This document shows positions 8,361-16,384 of a stretch of 64,000 bases of DNA, in pieces. How positions within the stretch are numbered: position 1 is the first letter of the stretch; every line of letters starts with the position of its first letter. The notes beneath the pieces are model-generated. The model did not search any database. It was not told where the DNA came from and was given only the letters and a program-made list of their open reading frames with translations. Origin of the DNA: Oxalobacteraceae sp. CFBP 13730 (GTDB lineage Bacteria; Pseudomonadota; Gammaproteobacteria; Burkholderiales; Burkholderiaceae_D); contig JACYUQ010000001.1 of NCBI GenBank assembly GCA_014841835.1, positions 1-64,000 of the forward strand, read 5' to 3'. The position numbers and the translations under genes are program-made.

Positions 8361-11113
8361 CCCGCTGCGGGAGTCTCGGGCGCCTCGGGCACTTCGGGTA
8401 CCTTGCGCAGCAGCGCAATGAGCTGCGGCGGCACGACCGGTTTCGTGAAGTGCTCGTCGAAGCCGGCCGCCAGCGACGCGGCGCGGTCTTCCTTGCGGCC
8501 GCGCCCCGTCACCGCGACCAGGTAGGGGCGCGGCGCGTCTTGGGCCAGCATACCCGCCAGCTCCAGCCCATCCAGGTGCGGCATGCCCAGGTCGAGCACC
8601 GCGATCCGGGCCGGCCGTTCGCGGTGCAGGCGCAGCGCCTCGGCGCCATCGTGCGCCACCATCACGGTCGCGCCTTCGGAGCGCAGCAGCCAGGCCAGCG
8701 ATTCCGCCGCATCCACATTGTCGTCGGCGACCAGGATATGCTTGCCCAGCGCAGCGCCGTCAGGCACGGGAAGCACCTCGCCCGGCGCCATGACCGGCTC
8801 CTCGCACAGGCGCAGGCGCACGAGGAAGGTCGCGCCGCGGCCCGGCCCGTCGCTGTCGGCCCAGATACGGCCGCCATGCAGCTCGACAAAACCCTTGGCC
8901 AGCGACAGCCCGATCCCCAGCCCGCCCTGCGCCAGGTGACTGGCGCTGCCGGCCTGGACAAACGGATCGAACACGCGTTCGAGCATGTCGGGCGCCAGCC
9001 CCACGCCGCTGTCGGCCACCCAGGCAATGGCCTGGTCGTCTTCGCGCCGCAAGCCCAATTCAAGGCCGCCGCCCGGCGGCGTGTATTTCGCCGCATTCGT
9101 GATCAGGTTGGCGAACACCTGCGTCAGGCGCAACGGGTCGGCATCGACCCAGAGCGGTTCATCGGCCACGCGCAGCGCCACCTGGTGGCGGCCAGCCTCG
9201 ATCAGCGGCATGCTCGTTTGCAGGGTCTCGCGCAACAGGCGGCCCAGGTCCACGCGCACGCGGCGCAGTTCGATCTTGCCGCGGCTGATGCGTGATACGT
9301 CCAGCAAGTCGTCCAAGAGGCGCGCCATCTGGTCGGTCTGGCGCGCCACCATGGCCGCGATCCATGCGATGCGTTCCGGCGCCAGCGACTTGCTGCGCAG
9401 GAGCGAGGCCGCGTTGGCGATCGGCGCCAGCGGGTTGCGCAATTCGTGCGCGAGGGTGGCGATGTAGACGTCCTTGCGGCCGTCGGCTTCGCGCAGGCTT
9501 TGCATCGCCGCCTCGCGTTCGGACACGTCCAGCACCAGCGAAAACACGGTCTGGATCTCGCCGGCCTCATCGACCAGCACCGAGTTGTACCACTCGCAGC
9601 ACAGCGCGCGCCCGTCGCGGGTGCGGTTGCGGTTGGCCGATTTGGCATAGCGCGTGCCGGAATCGACCAGGCGCGCGATCATCGCATCGACCTGGCCGGC
9701 ATCGCCCTCGTGAATCATGCCGATGCGGTCGATCCGCCGCCCGATCGCGTCGGCTGCAGGCCAGCCGAACAATTCTTCGGCGCGGCGGTTCCACAGCGTG
9801 ATGACCAGGTCGCGGTTCCATTCGATCACGGCCAGCGGCGTGTTCTCGATCAGGTAGCGGGTCTGGTCCAGCGCCCGCGCCAGCGCCGCACTGGCTTCGG
9901 TGCGCTCGGAGATATCGTCGATGACGATCACGGCGGAGGCCAGTTCGGCAGCGCCCTCGCGCAGCGGCGCGCCGCTGACCGCGTACACGCGGCGTGCGCC
10001 GCCCTGCACGCTCTCGATCATCGCGTCGTGAAAGGCACGGCCGCCGATCGCACGCGCTACCGGTTCGCGGATCAGGTCGAGCATGCCCCCGACGCCATCG
10101 GCCGCGAAATGGCGCGCCATCTGCGTGGCCTGGTCGTTGGCCATCACGCAACGACCCTGGGCGTCGACGATCAGCACGCCGTCGGGCAACTGGCGCAGAA
10201 CGGTGCCAAGCAGGCTTTGCCACTGGGCGTGGGCGCGCGTTTCGATCATTTCCTGGAACGTTGCATGCAGGCGCGCGTGCAGTGCGATATTGTCGATCGC
10301 CAGGGCGCCCAGCACGAACAACGACGTGGACAGACCGTACAGGCGCCCGGCGTAGAACCCCAGGTCGAACAAGCCGGTATTGAACACGCACGACAGGCCC
10401 ACTTCGAACACCCAGGCCGCCATCGCCACGGTCAGCCAGACATCGAGCACGGTGCGCGGACGCTTTTGCACCGTGGCGTACAGCACGTAGATCGACAGGA
10501 CCAGTATGCCGGCCGAGATGCCATGGTAGAGCGGCAGCGTGCGCGTGCCGTCGATCAGCCTGGGCAGATACGGCGCGCCGGTCGTGCCCACCAGCACCAG
10601 CAGCGAGACGAACAGCACGGTCAGCAGCGCACCGATGCGCATGAAGTGCGGTGGCAACGGCGCACCCGCCAGACGCCCGCGCGCGCTGCGCGAGTAGCCG
10701 AGCACGAACAGCGGATACAGAGCATGCCACGTGGCGTGCAGCCAGGCGGCGGTCTGGGGGTTACCGCCGAGCACGCCATTGTCGCCAAGCAGGCCGTGGA
10801 ACGTGAGCATGTGGGCGCCGGCAATCAGCGCGGTGAACAGGTAGCCCAGGGCAAGGATGCCCAGCGCCAGCGAGCGCCGCGTGTGCACATGCCCAAGCAG
10901 CAGGATGCCGGTAACGAAATTGCTGGCGATCAGTGTCGACAGATAGATCGGCAGGAATTCCGGCGCGTGCGGCAAGGGCACGCCGGCCGCTGGCACCAGG
11001 ACGGCAAAGCCCAGCGCCAGGCCAGCCAGCACCAGCACGGCGCTGCGCAGCTGGGCACTGCCGGGCGGATGCCTGACCAGGTCGATCGGTTCTGCGAGCA
11101 CACCATCTCTCAT
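8357..11113 (-). CDS. MASE4-like membrane hybrid histidine kinase/response regulator
   Basis: 918 residues. An N-terminal block of about eight membrane helices (residues 20-270) resembles the MASE4 sensor domain (HMLTFHGLLGDNGVLGG, HATWHALYPLFVLGY). Two PAS domains follow (about 300-410 and 420-540; NTPLAVIEWNRDLVITLWNR). The HisKA box has ATLAHELRNPLAPI with the phospho-His near 558. The ATPase domain has QVFANLITNAAKYT and GGLGIGLSLAKGF. A C-terminal receiver (about 780-905) has DLGMPHLDGLELAG with the acceptor Asp near 839 and TKPV. The signal is unknown. Placement between copper genes suggests, but does not show, a metal or redox link. No separate response regulator with an output domain lies beside it. 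Confidence 0.9.
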   Translation of the reverse strand: MRDGVLAEPIDLVRHPPGSAQLRSAVLVLAGLALGFAVLVPAAGVPLPHAPEFLPIYLSTLIASNFVTGILLLGHVHTRRSLALGILALGYLFTALIAGAHMLTFHGLLGDNGVLGGNPQTAAWLHATWHALYPLFVLGYSRSARGRLAGAPLPPHFMRIGALLTVLFVSLLVLVGTTGAPYLPRLIDGTRTLPLYHGISAGILVLSIYVLYATVQKRPRTVLDVWLTVAMAAWVFEVGLSCVFNTGLFDLGFYAGRLYGLSTSLFVLGALAIDNIALHARLHATFQEMIETRAHAQWQSLLGTVLRQLPDGVLIVDAQGRCVMANDQATQMARHFAADGVGGMLDLIREPVARAIGGRAFHDAMIESVQGGARRVYAVSGAPLREGAAELASAVIVIDDISERTEASAALARALDQTRYLIENTPLAVIEWNRDLVITLWNRRAEELFGWPAADAIGRRIDRIGMIHEGDAGQVDAMIARLVDSGTRYAKSANRNRTRDGRALCCEWYNSVLVDEAGEIQTVFSLVLDVSEREAAMQSLREADGRKDVYIATLAHELRNPLAPIANAASLLRSKSLAPERIAWIAAMVARQTDQMARLLDDLLDVSRISRGKIELRRVRVDLGRLLRETLQTSMPLIEAGRHQVALRVADEPLWVDADPLRLTQVFANLITNAAKYTPPGGGLELGLRREDDQAIAWVADSGVGLAPDMLERVFDPFVQAGSASHLAQGGLGIGLSLAKGFVELHGGRIWADSDGPGRGATFLVRLRLCEEPVMAPGEVLPVPDGAALGKHILVADDNVDAAESLAWLLRSEGATVMVAHDGAEALRLHRERPARIAVLDLGMPHLDGLELAGMLAQDAPRPYLVAVTGRGRKEDRAASLAAGFDEHFTKPVVPPQLIALLRKVPEVPEAPETPAAG

Positions 11114-11259
11114 GAGGATTCCGCTGACAGGGTCGGTCGGAGATGCACAGGGTTCGGTATTGATCTTTCTACAAAATATAGCGCATATGAATATTGTTCG
11201 GGGGTGTATTTATCCGCTTATCGTCCAGGAAACGCACTGGGCCGCGGCACCAAGCGGCT

Positions 11260-11460
11260 TCAGGCGCCGGCCGTCACGGGATAGCCGGCGTCGTCGATGG
11301 CCGCCACCAGCGGCGCCACGGCGATCGTGCTGTCGATGCGGACCTTGCCGCTCGCCAGATCGATGTTCACCGTGGCGGCCGGATCGATGGCGTGAACAGC
11401 GGCGGTCACGCGGCCAACGCAATGTTTGCAGGTCATGTCGGCAACAGTCAGTTCAATCAT
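11260..11460 (-). CDS. copZ: Possible separate CopZ copper chaperone from an internal start within copA
   Basis: A strong AAAGGAG site lies eight bases before an in-frame ATG at 11460. From there a complete 66-residue CopZ-like protein can be read ([18 protein letters not shown] to the shared stop). The length and the absence of any extra residues match free-standing CopZ. No stop separates it from the upstream ATPase frame, so the same DNA may give both a CopA-CopZ fusion and free CopZ. The ribosome binding site and the reading frame are seen directly. Production of the free chaperone is inferred. Confidence 0.6.
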   Translation of the reverse strand: MIELTVADMTCKHCVGRVTAAVHAIDPAATVNIDLASGKVRIDSTIAVAPLVAAIDDAGYPVTAGA

Positions 11461-13704
11461 GTGAGATTCTCCTTTGATTGGCGGCGCAGGCACGGGTGCG
11501 AGCGCCCCGGTGGTGGGGGAAATGGAATGAGACGCTGCGCGCCAGCGGCGCAGCAGCAATGCGTTGGCCACGACGCTGACCGAACTGAGCGCCATCGCGG
11601 CACCGGCCAGCACCGGATTGAGCAGCCCGAAAGCGGCCAGCGGCACGCCGATCAGGTTATACACAAAGGCCCAGCCCAGGTTCTGGCGAATCTTGCGCCA
11701 GGTACGCTGCGAGACGTCGAGCGCGTCGGCCACCAGCATCGGATCGCCCCGCATCAGCGTGATGCCGGCGCTGTGCATCGCCACGTCGGTCCCGGTGGCC
11801 ATCGCCATGCCGACGTCGGCCGCGGCCAGCGCCGGCGCGTCGTTGATGCCGTCGCCAATCATGGCGACCGTGTGGCCAGCCTGGCGCAGCGCCGTGATGA
11901 CGTCGGCCTTGTCCGCCGGGAGCACCTCGGCGTGCACGCGCGTGATGCCGAGCGCATCTGCCACGACTTGCGCGGCGCCGGCGCTGTCGCCGGTCAGCAG
12001 TACCGGCGTGATGCCGCGCGCGACCAGGCGCCCGACGGCGTCCTGCGCGCCGGGCTTGAGCCGGTCACCGAACGCGAGCAAGCCAAGCACGGTGACGGTG
12101 TCGCCACGCCGCTCGGCCAGCCAGGACACGGTACGCCCTGCTGCCTCGTGCGCCTCGGCCCCGGCCGCCAGCACGCCGAGGTCGTTCATCAGACGCCGGT
12201 TGCCAAGCAGGATCGTTGCGCCATCGACCTCGGCCTGTACGCCGCGCCCCGGCAGCGCTTTGGCATCGCTTGCGCGCGGCACCGTCAGCGTGCGTCGCGC
12301 CGCGTCGTCCAGCACGGCGCGCGCCAGCGGATGCGCACTGGCTTGCTGGACGGCGGCGGCCAAGGTCAGCAGGCGCGTCGTATCCGGGCCGTCGAGCGCC
12401 AGCAACTGCGGGCGGCCTTCGGTCAGGGTGCCGGTCTTGTCGAACACGACGACGTCGACGGCATGCGCCGTTTCCAGCGCCTCGGCGTCCTTGATCAGGA
12501 TCCCGTGGCGCGCGGCCACGCCGGTGCCGACCATGATCGCCGTCGGCGTGGCCAGGCCCAGTGCGCACGGACAGGCAATCACCATCACCGCCACCGCATT
12601 GAGCAGCGCGCCCTGCCAGTCGCCCGTACTCACGCCCCAGGCCAGCAGCGTGACGAGGGACATGGCCAGCACCACCGGCACGAACACGGCGCTGACCCGA
12701 TCGACCAGGCGCTGGATCGGCGCCTTGGCGGCCTGCGCGTCTTCGACCATGCGGATGATCTGCGCGAGCATCGTCGCGCTGCCAACGGCCGTGGCCCGCA
12801 CCAGCAGCAGGCCGTCGGCGTTGACGGCGCCGCCGGCGACGGCATCAAACGGCACCTTGGTCAGCGGCAGGCTCTCGCCGGTCAGCAACGACTCATCGAC
12901 GTGGCTCAGGCCCTCGAGCACCACGCCATCGGCCGGCACCCGTTCGCCAGGCTTGACCACCATCACGTCGCCCACCCGCAAGGCCGCCAGCGGCACGCGG
13001 ACGTCAAGCCCGTCGCGACGCACAAGAGCGTCGGCCGGCTGCAGGCGCTCCAGTGCGCCCAGCGCCTCGATCGTCTGGCGCCGGGCGCGGCCTTCCAGCC
13101 ATTTGCCGAGCAGCACCAGCGTGATGACGACGGCCGACGATTCGAAATACAGGTGGGATACCGCGTGCCCGCCCGGCGTCAAGAGCAGGTACAGCGACAG
13201 GCCGTAAGCGGCGCTCGTGCCGATGGCAACCAGCAAATCCATATTACCCGCCCCGGCGCGCAGCGCGCCCCAGCCGGCGCGGTAGAAACGCGCGCCGAGC
13301 CAGAACTGCACCGGCGTGGCAAGCAGCCACTGCAGCCAGCCCGGCAGCATCGCATCGATGCCGAATGGCGCCAGCAACATCGGCGACACCAGCGGCGCGC
13401 TCAGCAATGCGGCAATGGCGACGGGCCACCACGGGGCGGGACCGGCTCTGGCAGCAGGGACGGGAGCATCCGGTGTCTCGAGGCTGGCTGTGTAACCGGC
13501 CGCCTGCACCGCTGCCACCAGCGCTGCAGGCGGCGCAGCGCCGTGGATGCGGGCCTTTTCGGTGGCCAGATTGACACTGGCACCGGTGACGCCGGCCACA
13601 TTGACCAGGGCTTTTTCGACCCGTGCCACGCAGGACGCGCAGGTCATGCCGTCGATCAGGAGGGTGACGGGTGGCGTTGCCGGAGAGAGTTTGTCATGAA
13701 CCAT
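11260..13704 (-). CDS. copA: Copper-exporting P1B-type ATPase CopA with C-terminal CopZ-like domain
   Basis: 814 residues. An N-terminal heavy-metal domain carries GMTCASC. Membrane helices follow, then the actuator (TGES), the metal-site helix with [11 protein letters not shown], the phosphorylation motif DKTGTLT, the HP motif (ASAHPLARA) and the hinge [16 protein letters not shown]. This is Cu(I)-exporting CopA. Unusually, about 27 Pro/Ala-rich residues after the last helix lead into a second complete heavy-metal domain (MTCKHC) at the C-terminus, which looks like a fused CopZ chaperone. The promoter at 13711-13741 is of CueR type and places the transcript start almost on the ATG. The next in-frame Met is inside the metal domain, so this start is likely correct. 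Confidence 0.93.
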   Translation of the reverse strand: MVHDKLSPATPPVTLLIDGMTCASCVARVEKALVNVAGVTGASVNLATEKARIHGAAPPAALVAAVQAAGYTASLETPDAPVPAARAGPAPWWPVAIAALLSAPLVSPMLLAPFGIDAMLPGWLQWLLATPVQFWLGARFYRAGWGALRAGAGNMDLLVAIGTSAAYGLSLYLLLTPGGHAVSHLYFESSAVVITLVLLGKWLEGRARRQTIEALGALERLQPADALVRRDGLDVRVPLAALRVGDVMVVKPGERVPADGVVLEGLSHVDESLLTGESLPLTKVPFDAVAGGAVNADGLLLVRATAVGSATMLAQIIRMVEDAQAAKAPIQRLVDRVSAVFVPVVLAMSLVTLLAWGVSTGDWQGALLNAVAVMVIACPCALGLATPTAIMVGTGVAARHGILIKDAEALETAHAVDVVVFDKTGTLTEGRPQLLALDGPDTTRLLTLAAAVQQASAHPLARAVLDDAARRTLTVPRASDAKALPGRGVQAEVDGATILLGNRRLMNDLGVLAAGAEAHEAAGRTVSWLAERRGDTVTVLGLLAFGDRLKPGAQDAVGRLVARGITPVLLTGDSAGAAQVVADALGITRVHAEVLPADKADVITALRQAGHTVAMIGDGINDAPALAAADVGMAMATGTDVAMHSAGITLMRGDPMLVADALDVSQRTWRKIRQNLGWAFVYNLIGVPLAAFGLLNPVLAGAAMALSSVSVVANALLLRRWRAASHSISPTTGALAPVPAPPIKGESHMIELTVADMTCKHCVGRVTAAVHAIDPAATVNIDLASGKVRIDSTIAVAPLVAAIDDAGYPVTAGA

Positions 13705-13710
13705 GCGTCA

Positions 13711-13741
13711 AGGATAAACCTTCCTACCGTGGCAAGGTCAA
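13711..13741 (-). promoter_or_regulatory. CueR-type promoter/operator of copA
   Basis: Read on the minus strand, TTGACC (13741-13736) and TATCCT (13716-13711) are separated by 19 bases, the over-long spacer that MerR-family activators correct. The spacer contains the dyad ACCTTCC...GCAAGGT (plus-strand 13718-13738), the known CueR box. The predicted transcript start falls at about 13704-13705, on the copA ATG, so the message may be leaderless. A cueR gene with a matching box lies at 47051-47440. Confidence 0.88.
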
Positions 13742-13762
13742 GACAATCTGGCGATCACGGAT

Positions 13763-14101
13763 TCAGCTGCCGAAGTTGAACCGCACGCCGACCGCCAGTT
13801 CGACCCACAGCACGCCGAACACCAGTGCCAGGATGCCCACGACGGCAACGCGCTGCCAGACGACCAGGCGCGCCACACGGCGACCCGTGCGCAGACACGT
13901 CCAGCCGGCGCTCGCCAGCAGCACGGCGGCCACCCCGAAATCCAGGCCGGTCCATTGCACGCCGTGAGAGAACTGCATCGCCACCAGGGGACCGAGCAGG
14001 ATCATTGCCGTCGCCAGCGCGACGCGCACTGCATCGATGCCCATCGACGCGCGCACCATCTCGTCGTTCGCGCGAAGGTCCCTGCTGCCTGCCGTATTCA
14101 T
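13763..14101 (-). CDS. Small membrane protein, unknown function
   Basis: 112 residues from ATG 14101, with AGGA eight bases upstream. A polar N-terminus (about 20 residues) is followed by three or four hydrophobic segments (VALATAMILLGPLVAMQF; FGVAAVLLASAGWTCL; VAVVGILALVFGVLWVEL). It ends in VGVRFNFGS. It lies upstream of copA in the same direction, with the CueR promoter between them, so it is not needed for copA expression. No family is recognised. Confidence 0.65.
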   Translation of the reverse strand: MNTAGSRDLRANDEMVRASMGIDAVRVALATAMILLGPLVAMQFSHGVQWTGLDFGVAAVLLASAGWTCLRTGRRVARLVVWQRVAVVGILALVFGVLWVELAVGVRFNFGS

Positions 14102-14276
14102 GCTGTTTTTCCTGGTGCGTGGCCGACCGCTGGTGCCGGAACCGCCAGTGTAGTCCTATTGTCATCCCGACAAAAGCGGCAAATGCCGCGCCGCGTGCCA
14201 CAATGGAGAAACCAGCGGTTACAAGCCACACGCCAGAACTCGACCATGCCCACCCAGTTTCCCTAGAGCACGCATC

Positions 14277-14774
14277 ATGCGATCCTTGTTGCCTATTCTG
14301 CTGTTCCCGATCACGCTCGCCACGAGCGCCGCGACGGCGCAAGTGCCGCTGCGCGGCGCCCTGCCCGGCACGTCCGTCACGACGACGCAATCGGCAACGC
14401 TGACGGCCCTGCGCGATGCCGAACGCCGGCGCGCCGACGCCGTCGCCGAGCGCGATGTCGATACGTTGCGCGACATTATTGCCACCGATTACTATCACGT
14501 CGAGACCAATGGGCGCGTGCGTACGCGCAGCGAATTTCTGCAACTGCTGGCGCGCGACGACTACGAGTTTCGCTCATACACCAACGTCAGCATGGAAATT
14601 CAATTGCTCGACAGTGGCCGCACGGCGATCGTCCGGGGTCATTTTCAGGCCGATGTGGCAGCATCGGGTCGGGCACGCGAATTTCGCGGCCGCTATGTCC
14701 GCGTCTGGCAATTGCAGGCGGAAGGCTGGCGCAACACGATGATGCAGAGCACCGAGATCCGGCCCGGGCGCTGA
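14277..14774 (+). CDS. Secreted NTF2-like (DUF4440-type) protein
   Basis: 165 residues. Residues 1-21 form a signal peptide (ITLATSAATAQ). The mature part fits the nuclear-transport-factor-2 cone fold: the helix LRDAERRRADAVAERDVDTL, then DIIATDYYHVETNGRVRTRS, and strand pairs ending with a W-containing strand (RVWQLQAEGWRNTMMQ). Proteins of this type bind small molecules or are inactive relatives of ketosteroid isomerase. No substrate can be given. It stands alone, and the sequence before its ATG shows no strong ribosome binding site. Confidence 0.72.
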   Translation: MRSLLPILLFPITLATSAATAQVPLRGALPGTSVTTTQSATLTALRDAERRRADAVAERDVDTLRDIIATDYYHVETNGRVRTRSEFLQLLARDDYEFRSYTNVSMEIQLLDSGRTAIVRGHFQADVAASGRAREFRGRYVRVWQLQAEGWRNTMMQSTEIRPGR

Positions 14775-15023
14775 GCGCCCGATCGGGTGCATGGCAGCGG
14801 CCGGGAATCGCCTTTGCTCACCCGGCGCGCCAGCCAATTGCAGATGCTGGTATTCTGGACAAGTCAGGGCGCACGCGGAAACCATTTCAGCGGGTGCCCG
14901 GGGTGCGCATTGCCCACCCAACGTTGACCAGCACATGCACGACGCCGGGCCGTGACGAACACGGCCCTGGTGCCTCGCTTTATACCGGAACAGCGTTCCC
15001 AACCATCTGAACGGAGAATGATC

Positions 15024-15653
15024 ATGCCATACGCATTGCCACCACTGCCTTACGCCTACGATGCCCTCGAGCCGCATTTCGATTCGCGCACGATGGAAAT
15101 CCACCACACGAAGCATCACCAGGCTTACATCACCAACGTCAACAACGCGCTGGGCGACGCTGGCGTCGCCGAGATGCCGGTCGAGCAGCTGATCGCCGAC
15201 ATCGGCAGCCTGCCACAAGCCGTCCAGGGCGCCGTGCGCAATAATGGCGGTGGTCACGCCAACCACTCGCTGTTCTGGACCGTGCTGACCCCGGAAGGCG
15301 GCAAGCCAACCGGTAAGGTTGCGCAGGCGATTGAAGACGACCTCGGCGGCTACGAGAAGTTCAAGGACGCGTTTACCAAGGCAGCGCAGACCCGCTTCGG
15401 TAGCGGCTGGGCCTGGCTGACCGTCGGCAAGGACGGCAAGCTGCTGGTCGAAAGCAGCGCCAACCAGGACAGCCCGCTGATGGGCGAATTCGCCGGCATG
15501 TCGGGCGGCACGCCGATCCTGGGCCTGGACGTGTGGGAACACGCGTACTACCTGCAATACCAGAACAAGCGCCCTGACTACATCGCGGCCTTCTTCAACA
15601 TCATCAACTGGGCGGAAGTCGAACGCCGCTACGAAGAAGCACTGGCCAAGTAA
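15024..15653 (+). CDS. sodA: Superoxide dismutase, Fe/Mn family (Mn-type signature)
   Basis: 209 residues. Metal ligands are visible in [12 protein letters not shown] (His), [10 protein letters not shown] (His) and LDVWEHAYY (Asp and His). The GGHANHS and NQDSPL signatures are those of the Mn-type or cambialistic group, where the active-site Gln comes from the second motif. The start at 15024 is chosen over an in-frame ATG at 15018 because GGAG at 15013-15016 is seven bases away and the family begins MxYxLPPLPYxYDALEPH. There is no signal peptide, so it is cytoplasmic and removes superoxide. Hairpins follow the gene at 15665-15720. Confidence 0.93.
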   Translation: MPYALPPLPYAYDALEPHFDSRTMEIHHTKHHQAYITNVNNALGDAGVAEMPVEQLIADIGSLPQAVQGAVRNNGGGHANHSLFWTVLTPEGGKPTGKVAQAIEDDLGGYEKFKDAFTKAAQTRFGSGWAWLTVGKDGKLLVESSANQDSPLMGEFAGMSGGTPILGLDVWEHAYYLQYQNKRPDYIAAFFNIINWAEVERRYEEALAK

Positions 15654-15664
15654 GCCGGTGTTCG

Positions 15665-15720
15665 GGCCTGCCATGCAGGCCTGTCTTCAAGTGCGAGGCC
15701 GGCCATGATGCCGGCCTCGC
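15665..15720 (+). terminator. Two hairpins after the SOD gene, probable transcription end
   Basis: The stretch has a 7-bp hairpin (GGCCTGC/GCAGGCC, 15665-15681) and then a perfect 11-bp hairpin with a 6-base loop (arms 15693-15703 and 15710-15720). No U-run follows, so it is not a classical intrinsic terminator. It may stabilise the 3' end instead. Confidence 0.5.
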
Positions 15721-15749
15721 GCCGTATACACGTGCAATGAAGGACATTC

Positions 15750-16379
15750 ATGAAACTGCTGCTGGTTGGATCAAGCGGACTGGTCGGAAGCCACGTTTTG
15801 GAGATGGCACTGGCCGATCCGAAGGTCACGTCGGTGGTGGCGCCCACGCGGCGAGCGCTGCCGGCGCACCCGAAGCTGCAAGCGCCCGTCGTCGATTTCG
15901 ATGCCTTGCCGCAGGACGCCGCCTGGTGGCAGGCCGACGCCGTCATCTGCACGCTGGGCACGACAATGCGCAGCGCCGGCTCGCAGGACGCGTTCCGGCG
16001 TGTCGATCATGACTACCCGCTGGCCGTGGCCAGGCTCGCGCGCCAGCATGGCACGCCGTGCCATGTGCTCAACTCGGCCGTTGGAGCCGATGCCAAGGCG
16101 CGTTTTTTCTACAACCGCGTCAAGGGCGAGCTTGAACGCGACCTGGCCGGGCTGGGATTCGCGTCGCTGACCCATGTGCGCCCCGGCCTGATCGGCGGAC
16201 AGCGCCAGGAGCGACGCCTGGGCGAACGCGTCTCCGGCGTGGTGCTGGAACTGCTCGGGCCCGTGCTGCCACGCCGCTGGCGCATCAACCCTGCCCCGCG
16301 CATCGCGCACGCCTTGATCGAGGCTGCGCTGCAGGCGCGCCCTGGCCTGCACATTGTCAGCGCCGATCAACTGGTGTAA
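15750..16379 (+). CDS. NAD(P)-binding Rossmann oxidoreductase, HTATIP2-like
   Basis: 209 residues, with AAGGA six bases before the ATG. A dinucleotide-binding motif (LLLVGSSGLVGSHVLEMAL) opens the protein. It is followed by DAVICTLGTTMRSAGSQDAF and HVLNSAVGADAKARFFYNRVKGE, where the YxxxK-like pair (FYNRVK) fits atypical SDRs of the HTATIP2/Fmp52 type. The protein has no membrane segment. Function in bacteria is unclear; it is often annotated as an NAD-dependent epimerase/dehydratase. It reads in the same direction as the SOD gene but is separated from it by hairpins. Confidence 0.8.
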   Translation: MKLLLVGSSGLVGSHVLEMALADPKVTSVVAPTRRALPAHPKLQAPVVDFDALPQDAAWWQADAVICTLGTTMRSAGSQDAFRRVDHDYPLAVARLARQHGTPCHVLNSAVGADAKARFFYNRVKGELERDLAGLGFASLTHVRPGLIGGQRQERRLGERVSGVVLELLGPVLPRRWRINPAPRIAHALIEAALQARPGLHIVSADQLV

Positions 16380-16384
16380 GCGGA

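Noticed and set aside
11194-13779. 861-codon open frame on the plus strand, opposite copA
   Set aside because: It has Arg/Gln/His-rich, domain-free composition typical of antisense frames in GC-rich genes. The minus-strand frame has all CopA motifs.
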